Assembly (NCBI GenBank): GCA_030533445.1 | Contig: CM060065.1 | Span: forward strand, 4,514,341 to 4,578,340 | DNA length: 64,000 bases | Direction: 5' to 3' | Origin: Cyprinodon diabolis | Taxonomy: Eukaryota; Chordata; Actinopteri; Cyprinodontiformes; Cyprinodontidae | Shown here: positions 38,318-48,771 of the stretch, piece by piece | Layout of the letters: each line of letters begins with the position of its first letter | Numbering within the stretch: the stretch's first letter is position 1 | Position numbers and translations under genes: made by a program | Notes under the pieces: generated by a model | What the model saw: only the letters and a program-made list of their open reading frames with translations | Database searches by the model: none | Told to the model about the DNA's origin: nothing

Positions 38318-38830
38318 GGGGCAGATTTAGAAAATTTTGGGCCCTAGACAAGGACAGTCATTGGACTTTGTTTCCAAAAAGGCGATGGCAAAAGTAAACA
38401 ACCCAGTCCTTCTTTTCACTGTAGACAAGCCATGATCTGCTTATCTGTTCTCCATTTTTCAATTGGATGAAATAATAGCTGCATGAATCATGACAGCAGA
38501 CAACACAGAGGAGAGCAGGAGGCGGGGTTACCAATCTACTTGCTCTGGAGAGCAGAGTTCACTGCTTTTAAGTTGGCAACACTGCTCTTTGCTTGTTTGT
38601 TTTCAAATGGTTTGCTGCTGTCTGCTTGGACCTTTCTGAACATGTGCAGCAAATGGACTGATCCAATATGGTGGACACACTATCATAAGCGTTCTGATGC
38701 ATTTTAGTGAAAATATTTTTATCAAAAACATAAGTAATATGCTGTATTAACCATGTAAACAGAGTTTTGTGGGGCCCCTAGGAACCTGGGGCCCTAGGTA
38801 AGTGCCTAGTATTGCCTAATGATAAATGCC
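38318..38830 (+). mobile_element. hAT-like element, copy B
   Basis: Runs from GAGGGGCAGATTTAG through GTTACCAATCTACTTGCTCT to GGGCCCTAGGTAAGTGCC and GATAAATGCCCCC. Same family as copies A, C and D. The flank 38,205-38,317 is the inverse of 43,378-43,490. Confidence -1.
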
Positions 38831-38934
38831 CCCATGTCCAAATTAACTGTTGCTCAAATGTCAAACAAGCAGCAGCATGAGAGTAATGCAGAAATTTGGC
38901 TCCATTCGTGCTCCTTGTAAACGCATAGTGTATA

Positions 38935-39135
38935 ATCAATTAAATTAAATTCAATTCAGTTAATTTATATAGTGCAATTCACAACACATGTCATCTCAAG
39001 GCACTTTACAGTTCACCAGATCATCCAGTCAAATTGATTCAAGGTTTTCTATCTACATTGGAAAACAGGCCGATCTCCAATATCTATAAACAAGGGTGTT
39101 GAGGGCAGCATCACAGCTGATATTTCTCTCCAGGA
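38935..39135 (-). mobile_element. L2 3' tail fragment
   Basis: Reverse-oriented: TTCAATTCAGTTAATTTATA, ACACATGTCATCTCAAGGCA, GCCGATCTCCAATATCTATA. It has an internal deletion compared with the 10-kb copy, joining the tail directly to the UTR middle. Confidence -1.
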
Positions 39136-39140
39136 TGGAG

Positions 39141-42100
39141 TCAGACATTGGAGAGACTTTGTCTAAAAATCACTGAGCTCAACATCTGGAGCAACATCAT
39201 TCCTTTACATGACGGTTCTGTTTAGCTCAGTCTGCTGGAATCACAAAGTCCTTTTCAGAAGTCGGTACCTCTATGACCATTAAGAGGGCAGTCCTGAACT
39301 TTACAGAGATCAATCCAGACAGCGGCTGAAGTTAGAAACATGAAGACCCCCTTGAAAGACACCCGAGTGGAAAATATTAGAGGGTTTCTGGATAAGAGGC
39401 TTCTGGGGAGAAGTGTTTGATGACTTGGACAGCTAAACTTGACCCTCAGAGCAGCAGACATCACGTATGCACGGCGCAGCACAGAACTTCACTCAGACCA
39501 TTGTCCCTCCTGGGCCCCCTTAAGTCATTGACAATCAACAGAGAACTGATTCCGCTGCAGAGTCTCAGTGAGATGTGGGACTTGGAGAGCAGTGACACTC
39601 AAGCTGTCGTGGAATATGTTAATGAGGCCGGGGCCTGGATGTGACTGCATGTGGCGGTGACAGCGCCAATTAGCACGATGGCTGGAGATGTCTACATGCC
39701 ACCATCTTTGCCATGAACAAAAAGATTCATTGTTTTCTGGCTTGCATTATGAAATTTGTTAATGATAAACATTTTTTATGCTATGAAAGCCTCTGCTGTA
39801 AAGCAAGCAAACATCACAATGGATGCTTGGAAAATTTAACAGCAGGTTTGTCATTTATCACATGACTTTATTGTTTGCATGTTCACTAGACCTCTTCAAA
39901 AAAGTAAATGTTTTTATCTTCATTGCAGACTGGACAATTTCTCAATCTTTCGAACCTGAAAATCTCAATAATCCCAATCATTTTGTTCTCAGACAAAGCT
40001 TATGCCTGCCCCAAAGGCCCTCAAGTTATAATAGTAATATTTCTAGGGGGTAGGGTTTAGAATTTTGCTATAACTTCTAAAAGAAATGGCTTACAAAGTT
40101 GGCAATGATACCACTTAAAGCTAATAAAATTCTCTACTAGTCCATGTAAAAGTATATATTATAATATACATATTTGTTTTATTTCCATTTATTTGTACAT
40201 TACATACTTAAAAAAATATCCATAAAACAAACTATTTTATTTTTTGTGTTTAAAAATTGTTATCAATTAAAAAATTAATAATATAGAAGTTAACTCTGAT
40301 TAAAATAAGAACTAAAAATAATTTTCTTTGTTCATATTTTGTACAAAGACGAGTATTTTCTCTACTCATGTTGTATTCATTAAATGACGTAAATTGCAAA
40401 TATTGGTGTTAGGGTACAAGATTTTATTATAAATTATGATGGCTATTGCGTCTAGTTTGCTATTAAAAATCAAAAATGTTTATTTTTTGAAGAGACCTAA
40501 TGTTCACGTTTTCTTCTTCACCGGAAAATGTGACCTTTCAGGTGAAGCGACCTTTTGAAAGCTGAAACACAGACACTTTCATATAAATAAGCAAACGGTG
40601 TGGAGATGAGCTTTCATTTCAGATCTAAGAAAGTCATAAAGAGGACATGATTGTGTCCAAAGTTCACAGCAGGAAATGCTGCTTACCAGATCTGTCCTTA
40701 GACCAGCAGCACCCGCTTTGAATCGTGTTGATTAATTTTCTGTCCGTTAAGAAATATTAATCAACATAAATGATAATTCTAGATAGTATCAAATTTGTCC
40801 TCAATCAAAGGATTCATGGAGAATCTAGAGTTCTGAAAAGTAAAACGGAAAACACAGATGATGTATTAATGATAAAATAGCTGATTCTAGTGTGATTGGA
40901 ACATTTAGATTTTAGAACATTTAGATTTCTCTTATTTCATATACTGATTTATGCTGTTTACTCACTGAAATTGTTTTTTTTTACTAAGTCTGTTTCCCCT
41001 GCAAGGCCAAACAATGCCTAAGTGAGGATTGTTTGAAGACAAGACAAACTTATTCCCATAACAAGCCAGATTCTTTCTGAAGGTTTATTTATGACATGTT
41101 ACTGTTTAACCAAAGTGCCTATGTTTTTTTCTACTTTCAGTCATTGTAAGTAAGTGGGAACAAGGTGGACCAGATCAGAACGGGACTGATTACCATGCAT
41201 AAGGGCCGTATGATGAACTGTTCTCTCTTTGCAAGAAAAAATAAAGTGCTGAGTGACATCCATTGATCTCTGTTTATTTAAGTGGGGTGAAAAGTTGAAT
41301 ACTTTTTTTCCACAACACTAGTTAAGACTTCATTCCGTTGTTATTCTGATATGGCTTCTTCATACATCCCAGAATAACAGAACTCCCTTTAAATGTGGCT
41401 GCCCATGCCAACCCCAATGAGGATGGGTGTTTTTTGTTCCTGATCTATACTCTTTATAGTGAATATTGTTAGATTTGATTTCGCTTAGAATCAGAGGATG
41501 GACAAGAATGACTGTTAACAACCTGATTTCTCTGAATTCATTTGCTAAAAGTAGACAGCATTTCACGGATCATCTGAGCTGCTTTAGTAATAAGACACAA
41601 ACTGACAGAAGCTCCAGTCAATAAATGCAATGTTTACTACATTTAACATGCATCATGAATATTGAAGTCAGGCCTTCTTATCAAGATCGGAGTTCAGAAT
41701 TCAGCATCTTACCTTTAGGGGGCATTCATGTTTTATTTCTGATTGCTAAAGTCTGGTCAGGTGAGCTCAGATAAAACAGGCACGCTCTACTCTTCCAGAG
41801 CAGAGGAGGATCCATGAGGATTGCTCAGGTCAAAGGGAAATGCTTTGGCCCAAAAGAAGAGACAAACTCAGTCAATATGTCTGAAAAAAGAAGATTTAAA
41901 AAGGCTTTAAATGAGAATTTGGCTTGATGAACAGTTTATCTGACAACAGTGTTTTTTTTTAATAGTTTTTTTCTATTTTTTTTAAATAAGCTGAATTATT
42001 GAAGTTTGTTTTCAGCCTTTTTCCTCTGATGTATAGTTTTGCTCAAATGAAAGAAACCCACTGCAGATCATTTGACATGGCAACTCTACAGGTATATCTT

Positions 42101-42330
42101 AGAAAATAAAAGTTTTAAAAAGTACAATAACTCGCTCCAACAAGTGTCTAACTACCTTTATTCCAGGGCAATGAACCTTTCCTTTTATGTTTACTCTTCA
42201 TATGTAGCACTTTAAACAGTCTTATTACTGAAAAGTGCAAAGAAATAAATTATTTAATAACTAGTAATAATTGTACATAATCATTCCTTCTACAGTAGGT
42301 CAAAGGTCTGCTGATCATCAGGATGTAGTG
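39141..42330. other. Noncoding stretch, no gene seen
   Basis: No exon with family motifs, RNA gene or named repeat recognised over 3.2 kb. It is very AT-rich at 40,130-40,500. Confidence -1.
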
Positions 42331-42332
42331 TA

Positions 42333-42743
42333 TTCTCATTTTTAGTTCGTATGAAATCGTACGAAAAGTTATGCTCCGTCATTTCGTACGTTTTAGACGT
42401 TTTTTTCGTCGCATTTCCTCGTATTTTTACGTCTTGCCTCGAGACAAGATATCCTTGCGCATGCGCATCTTACGCACCATTAAATAACATCGAATTTAAC
42501 ATAGAATTAGCCCTAACCCTGACCCTAACCTCAAGATACAAAACAGCAAGCAACCTAGTTAGAGACCTGAAGAAGTGATTATTGCACTGTTTTTCCCAGT
42601 TTTACATCCGTCCGCGGATCTGCTTTTTTCGTCTGTCTGGCTGCGCATGCGCACTGATCTGTATTTTTGAGGAAAAACGTCTAAAACGTACGAAATACTG
42701 TGCATAACTTTTCGTACGATTTCATACGAACTGATAATGAGAA
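42333..42743. mobile_element. TA-flanked MITE with about 70-bp TIRs
   Basis: TTCTCATTTTTAGTTCGTAT opens the left TIR, and the complement of the right end reads TTCTCATTATCAGTTCGTAT. The match continues through GAAATCGTACGAAAAGTTAT and CGTACGTTTTAGACGTTTTT. The dinucleotide TA flanks both ends (42,331-42,332; 42,744-42,745), as in Tc1/mariner-type insertions. The centre holds CCCTAACCCTGACCCTAACC, a telomere-like stretch. No transposase. Confidence -1.
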
Positions 42744-42899
42744 TATGTTGGGATGTTTTATATTAAACATTTTGTTTTTGGCCTTTCCTCTCTGATCCTA
42801 ACTGGAAACACTAAGTTGTTGTTTTTTTCCTGGAGGAGTATCGATGGGAAGGTTGACTGCTTTGCTGCTTCTACTTCCTGTGAATAATTGGATGCGTCC

Positions 42900-43377
42900 T
42901 CAAAAGGTCAGATTGCCAACATCTAAAAGCAGCGAACTCTGCTCTCCAGAGCAAGTAGATTGGTAACCCTGCCTCCTGCTCTCCTCTATCTTGTCTGCTG
43001 TCATGATTCATGCAGCTATTATTCAATCAAAATGAAAAATGGAGAACAAATTATGGCTTGTCTGCAGTGAAAAGAAGGACTGGGTTATATACTCCTTTTT
43101 GGAAACACATGAATGAGCAATGAGCTAAGTGAGCTTAGTGCTTGGAAAAAATCTTTAATTCCTTTTGAGACAGCATGAAAAGTCAGCTGAGTACAAAACA
43201 TAGAGAGGAAAACAACAAGAAGAGAGGGACGAATAAGGAACAAATAATGTATGTCTATTCTATTAACATTTCTCTATCTGTATAATGGGTCTGTTTTATG
43301 TGTTATCTTCTCAATTCAGAGGGCCCCCTGCCTGTCTTTGCCTAGGGCCCAAAATTTTCTAAATCCGCCCCTTACCA
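42900..43377 (-). mobile_element. hAT-like element, copy C (truncated)
   Basis: Reverse-oriented: AGCAAGTAGATTGGTAACCC, TTTTTGGAAACACATGAATG, GAGCTTAGTGCTTGGAAAAA and terminal CCTAGGGCCCAAAATTTTCT followed by AAATCCGCCCC. The left end is missing. This copy shows what copy A looked like before the hAT inserted at 5,448. Confidence -1.
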
Positions 43378-43490
43378 ATGTTAACAGTTAAATGATCTAT
43401 AACATTTTTCTTCGGCAAATTCCTAAACTTATACATATTATGTCACCAATATTTTACCTTTAAAACAGGAATATATTGAAAATCTTTCAC

Positions 43491-43929
43491 TTCTAACAGA
43501 AACCTTCTCATTTTAACATTTTAAATGTTGCTAAATAATGAATATGTCCATTTCCAATATGTCTTTAAAAACTGACATTTAAGAAATAACTAATACAGAC
43601 ATATCTGTCATTCATGGTCTGCAATGTCACAGAAAACCAGAGGGGGAACCCCTCTCTACAAAAAAATACAAAAAGTATATAAAGAAGACGAAAACCTAAA
43701 ACTTCTAAAACCAGCCAGGTTTCAGTATTAAGCTGCCAGCTTTGGATCCACAAATAGTCTCAGACTTCTTCCACTGAATGAACCTGGAGACTAAGAGGCA
43801 ACAAGAAGAGAGAAATAAAGTCAGGACTGTTGAGTTTGGCTTCCTGACGCTCTTTTATTCCCAGGAGGCTTTTCCAGATGATTGATTTTAACATAATTTG
43901 AATCCAAAAGGCTTATTGGAAAAATGAGT
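43491..43929. other. Noncoding upstream flank of the cadherin gene
   Basis: AT-rich to mixed sequence before the CpG-rich promoter region. No exon recognised. Confidence -1.
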
Positions 43930-44419
43930 GATAGATCTGGATGCGCAAGAGTGAGAGGAGAGGAAAGCTCGGCCTCTTTTCTACGGACACTTCGGCGTCG
44001 CCCACGCACACGTTTGAGCGCGGAGGAGTGAGACGTTTCCTAAAAGTTGTTTTTCCATTGCTGCGTGTTTTCAGGCGGTTTGGTGTCTGCTCCTCTGGGT
44101 CTGAGGATGCGCTCTCAGATGTACCTTCTGCTGCGTGAGTGGGTCGCAAAGAAGCGGACTGAGGTAAGCGCGCGCTCATTTTCCCTGTAACGCGCACAGG
44201 CAGGCAGCAGAGCTGGGAGAGAAGGACGCACAGCTCAGACTCACAAAGGCATCTGAGGCTGGCTGCCGGAGCATGGTGCCGGAGAGCCCAGGGCTCCAGT
44301 TTAGTCCAAGTTTTTGGATCTCAGCAGGACGGAGGGAGGCAGGTCCCCGGGGATCTGGGAGGACACATGGACATCGGAGGGACACCAGCGCTCTGAGATC
44401 AGCCAAGACAGACCCGACC
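43930..44419 (+). promoter_or_regulatory. CpG-rich promoter and 5' UTR region of the cadherin gene
   Basis: The base composition changes sharply from about 43,940, with frequent CG (ACACTTCGGCGTCGCCCACG, GAGCGCGGAGGAGTGAGACG, AAGCGCGCGCTCATTTTCCC), continuing into the first coding exon. A consensus-like splice donor, GAG|GTAAGC, at 44,163/44,164 might end an alternative noncoding first exon. The start of transcription cannot be read from the sequence. An in-frame upstream ATG at 44,273 would add 49 residues lacking signal-peptide character. Confidence -1.
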
Positions 44420-45425
44420 ATGCTGTGGCTCACCTTTTTACCGTTTTTGTTGCCGTGCTTGGCCGCCAACAGTACGTCGGACCCGGTGCCATTCTTTCAC
44501 GGACATGTCTTTGAGAACTCGTTTCCGGGCTCGCGGGTCAACGGGCTCAGCGTCCCGCTGAAGCGGCTGAACTCTCCCCGGCTGTGCGGCACCGAGGAGC
44601 CGGGCTCACCCGCGCCGCGCTTCAAACTTCTGGGAGATGGAAGCGAGGACTTCCGAGTGTTTGCGCACCACAAGCGGGGAACCGTCCTGCTGAGGACCAG
44701 CCAGACTTTGGACCGAGAGGAGCGGGCTGAGTACGCACTGGGCCTTGCCTGCTGCTGCGGACAGGACGCTCCGGATCTGGTGGCGTCCATCAAGGTGGAC
44801 GTTCTGGACACCAACGACCACCAGCCTGTCTTCCCCAGCGCGGATGTGAAGCTGGACCTGGATGATGCCACTGCGCTGCGCGCGGCCATCTATTCGTTCA
44901 GCGCGCGGGACGCAGACAGCGGGAAGAACGCGGAGTTCTACTACTTCACTGTGCCCAAAAACGGAAGTTTTTACGCGGTGCCCAAAACGGGCGACATCCT
45001 GCTGGTGGACTCCATCCTGGGTCTGGAAGAGCCCATTAAGTTCCAGGTGTTCGCGCGGGACCGCGGCTGGCCGCCGCGCACGAGCCAAAGTGTCTCCGTG
45101 GAAATAAACCCACGACACTGGCCTGTCGCGGACACGGCCGGTCCCAAACTGAAGCAGCCAGTTCAAGCGCGGAGATCCAGATCGGTCCCGGAACCAGAAA
45201 CCCCGATTTTCATCAGCGTGTCTGAGGACGCGGGGATCGGCTCGGTGGTGGTGAACCTGAACCCGGTCAGGTTCGGTTCCGCCACCTTCGAGCTGCTGGA
45301 GCCGGAGGTGGAGAGCTGCCCGATCAGCGTGAATAGAGACAGCGGGGATGTGGTCATCATGCGGCGGCTGGACCGGGAGACGGAACCGCTGCTGGAGATC
45401 ACGGTCCGGGTTCAGGACCGGAGAG
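44420..45425 (+). CDS. Cadherin-superfamily protein, first coding exon (partial gene)
   Basis: This exon encodes the N-terminus (335 complete codons) of a secreted or membrane cadherin-type adhesion protein. The ATG at 44,420 has A at -3 and opens a signal peptide (MLWLTFLPFLLPCLAANS). A first diverged repeat carries LDRE (about 98-101) and ends in VDVLDTNDHQPVF (126-138), the DxNDxxPxF calcium-linker motif. A second has DADSG (164-168), GDILL (191-195) and ARDRGWPPR (212-220). After a basic stretch RRSRS (251-255) a third begins PIFISVSEDAGIGS and has MRRLDRET (314-321) and VRVQDRRG. A consensus donor, GAGAG|GTGAG, follows at 45,425/45,426 in phase 1, so the frame running on to 45,496 is intron. 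Later cadherin repeats, transmembrane and tail exons are not in the window. A large FAT/dachsous- or neural-cadherin-like gene is plausible, but the exact member cannot be named. GC-rich codon use contrasts with the flanks. Domain class is sure; orthology is not. Confidence -1.
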
Positions 45426-45719
45426 GTGAGCAGAGGACCGGTTCTGCTGCGGAGCGACCAGAACCTCTAAATGGGCTTAGATTTGATTTACTCTGAAATA
45501 TTTCTGTTTCCAGATTTGAGCCTGTGGAGCTTTTGTAATGATGAATAATAAAATGTGAGCTGTCAAATCTTTTCCACAACTTTTCTCTGTTGGAATATGA
45601 AAAACAGCTGGAGAAACAGCTCCTTCCTGTTATCTCTGAAGCTTCTGTTCTCTCTGTGGGTTGGAATGTTTTTTAGGTTGTCAATTACAACCAAGTATTA
45701 AGGCCAGGCTAGAGATTTA
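45426..45719 (+). other. Start of intron 1 of the cadherin gene
   Basis: Begins with the donor GTGAGC. The frame stays open only to a TGA ending at 45,496 and composition falls to the AT-rich background. No further cadherin-like exon was recognised to the right edge, so intron 1 probably exceeds 18 kb. Confidence -1.
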
Positions 45720-46005
45720 TTTTCTTTTTAATATGAGAATAAATTCATAACATTATGAGGATAAAGTCGCAAAATTATGAGAACAAAGTCATAAAATTAC
45801 AAGAATATTATTGTAACATTACGAGAATAAAGTCGTACATTTATAACATAAAGTCATAAAATTAAGAGAATAATTTTAATGAAATCGTAACATTACGAGA
45901 ATAAAATTGTAATATTACAAGAATAAAATCGTAATATTACGACTTTATTCATGTGATTTTATCACTTTAGTCTCATAATATTACGAGTTTATTCTCAAAA
46001 AAATA
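45720..46005. repeat. ATAAAGTCGTAA-type degenerate tandem array with orientation switch
   Basis: Repeats of about 20-25 bp of the form GAGAATAAAGTCGTAANATTA run from 45,727 to about 45,940. From about 45,945 the array continues in the opposite sense (TACGACTTTATTC, TCATAATATTACGAGTTTAT), so the ends can pair as a long hairpin. Highly AT-rich and intronic. Confidence -1.
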
Positions 46006-48029
46006 TATAAAAAGACTGGCCATAATACTCTGTGATAGTAAATCAAACAGCAGATGCAGAAAAGGTGAAAGCTACAGGTTTTAGTCCTCCCAATCAGTGG
46101 GTGGCGCACTAAGCAGCCTAGAAGGAGAGGAGCTCCACGCTTCCTCTGAGCTCCTTTTCTTCATTCAGTCACTGGAAAACTTCATAGACACTTTTCTTTG
46201 TTTTTTGGGCTTAGCTAGAAGTAAAACATATTTAGATATTTTGAAACGCTTATTTATATAGTGCTTGTTTCATACTGTAAAAATAATGAGAAGTTCACGG
46301 ACATTATAATTTGAAAGGAACCAACATTTAAGATTTAGAGATTCTAAATTTATCTTAAATCATTTGAGATATGCTTTGAAGGTTTGCTATAATTTAAATT
46401 GACATTATTGGGAATCGGGAGATCTGGATTTCTCTTAGAAGAGGTAAAAATCTGACTAAATATATCTAACCTGTGAGTGAAGAAACCTGCTTCTGTCTAA
46501 ACCTGAAAAGTTTTCATCCTCATTCATGGCCGTGGGAGGGGGGTGCAGTAGAATTAATACTTTATTCTGCTCCCATCTGCTGTGGATTCATTATTTTAGA
46601 AAAAAATGAATGCTTTTGATTAGGAAACTGTAGCTATGAGGTCATCTTTCAGAGTTCACTGAAAACTGTTTCTTGTGTCTGAGATGGAAAATATTTTCGT
46701 TTTCAGGATTATTTACACCTTTTGCTCGCTGATCCTCGATTGTTTGGCAAAGTTTCTGTTTCTGTTTGTTTATGTATGACACATAGATAGTGAGGATAGC
46801 GTAGAGCTGCTGTAAATGGATGATGGACATGAAGGGTTTGTTTTGTGAGGACTGCATCAAACTTGAGCTGTGAAATAGAGAAACATGTGATGGAGAACGG
46901 TCTGTTTAAAGATGGAGATAAAGTTGGTGATGCTGTTATGCTTAAACATGGGGGGCTCTATTTGTAAATATGGATAATTAGCTAAACGGTTGGTGTGCAG
47001 TCAGTCAGTACGCAGCGGCCTTAGTTAGGAAGGCGTGGGAAATTCCACTGATAGTGGCTGAGATTCAAGCTGGTTGGGCGTCGTCCCTAAGTGTGCGCAC
47101 TAGAGGTTAAACTAAGTGGCATTTATCTGCGTCGGCCATGATGATTCATGTGTGCGGATAAATGAGGACAGAGTGAATATGTGCCGACAGCAGCAGCAGA
47201 TGCTTGGATGTCAGGGGAGCTGCTACAGCTTCATTATCACTCACACATCCGCAGTGAGGCAGACACCGTACCTCAGCCAGTTCACTAACTCTTTAAATGT
47301 GGAGGAAGGACACTGAGAAAGCAGAGGCTTCTGTTCACACGTGTCCCAGTGAGAAATGCTTGGCTGGAGTTTAGCCAATGGAGACTACTGGGTTTGGTAA
47401 TGAGGGTCAACCTTAGCGGGAGAACCGGGTCTGTGCTCGGGGCAGGAACAACAGGATGGTTTCTCCCATTATTACTTCATTGAACTTCTTATAGCTCCAG
47501 TAGGACCCTTTGAGAGGAGGCCAGATTGTTTTCTTTTAATTATAAAGAGGCACTCAGTGGAGAGTTTTGAAGTATGCTTTTTCAAGGACGCGTCATTATG
47601 GGAAGGTCTCCAGGGTTTGGTAATTTGAACAAGTGCTTCAGAATCTGCTAAATGATGAATTGTGTTGCAGCTGAGGTGTTTTTATAAACTACACACTTCA
47701 ATAAAAGTGGCACTTTTTCTGTTAAATAAATAAATAAATGGAAGTCTGAAAGATAAAGGGTTAGTTTGTTAATTAAACTTTTACTTAATCCTGGTGACAA
47801 AACAATATTCAGATTTTATTCATTAGGAAATTTGGAGTTCTGTAGATGAGAAAATGAAGAAATGGCTGCGGCTCAGATTCATAATTAAAGACTCCACCTT
47901 CTTAGATACGGGGAGCCAGAGGAAGACCTTTGAGCTGGGCTGATGGTCCATTTTCTAAGAGTAATAACCATTTAAAATTTCCCAACTTTCCTTGATGGGC
48001 CTTGGCTGGTCCCCCAAAATTTCTTTTTA
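46006..48029. other. Intronic noncoding stretch, nothing recognised
   Basis: No cadherin-like exon or named repeat seen. Probable intron of the cadherin gene. Confidence -1.
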
Positions 48030-48135
48030 AACTTCTAAAATATACTTTCTGTCATGATTTGTAGACATTAGGATCTAAAGAGAAGCATCATCTCCTGGTT
48101 AGGCCCTGTAATTCAGTAAAAGGGTCGAGTGAGAT
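48030..48135 (-). repeat. Unnamed interspersed repeat E, copy 3
   Basis: Reverse complement of the 19,370 copy: TTCTGTCATGATTTGTAGAC, CATCTCCTGGTTAGG, CTGTAATTCAGTAAAAGGGT. Confidence -1.
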
Positions 48136-48668
48136 TAAAAAATATGCCAGAGGGGGTCACTCCAGTTGCTAGAAGTTGGAGGAGATTTCGCTGGTAGCTT
48201 GAGGGAAGTATGCTGCTATTCGGCTGGCATTTGACAGGGAAGGGCCATTTTAAATGGATGCTATTGTTGTTCTAGTGAGGACTAAGGCAGGAGTATTCTG
48301 GATCAGCTGTAGCTGTCTGATCCACTTTCTAGGCAGACCAGTAAAGAAACTGCTGCAGGGATCAATACTACTAGAGATAAACAAAGCAGGAAGTTGGTCT
48401 TCAACATTGGACATTTAAGAAGTTCTCCAGGTGATAGAAGGCCCACTTTATTCCTGTCTTTATGAGCCACTGAGTTCATCACTACCCCCAGATTTAGAGC
48501 CTGGTTGCTGCTTTTTAGCTGGATTAGCTAAAGCTGAGTTTGACACATTCTTCCTTTCGTCCAAAAACTATAACTCCAGTTTAGTTTTATTCCGCTGAAG
48601 AACATTTTGTTCATCCATGCATTGATTTTCTCTCTGCATTTATCCAGAGGTGGAATGGGTTTATATTA
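48136..48668. other. Noncoding stretch, nothing recognised
   Basis: Probable intron. No exon seen between repeat E and the composite element. Confidence -1.
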
Positions 48669-48771
48669 CGGCTGAAACGAACGATTATTTTGCAAATCGA
48701 TATTGTCGATAACATTATCGATTCGATATTGTCAAATCGATGTTTTCGATTAATCATCTAATAGCCAAAGG

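Noticed and set aside
42509..42533. Interstitial telomere
   Set aside because: Only about four imperfect CCCTAA units, located inside a MITE.
44273..44419. Upstream in-frame ATG extending the cadherin protein by 49 residues
   Set aside because: The extension would bury the signal peptide; the ATG at 44,420 directly opens it and has a good context.
44606..45166. 186-codon minus-strand frame over the cadherin exon
   Set aside because: It is the antisense shadow of a GC-rich coding exon; the plus strand has clear cadherin motifs and splice context.
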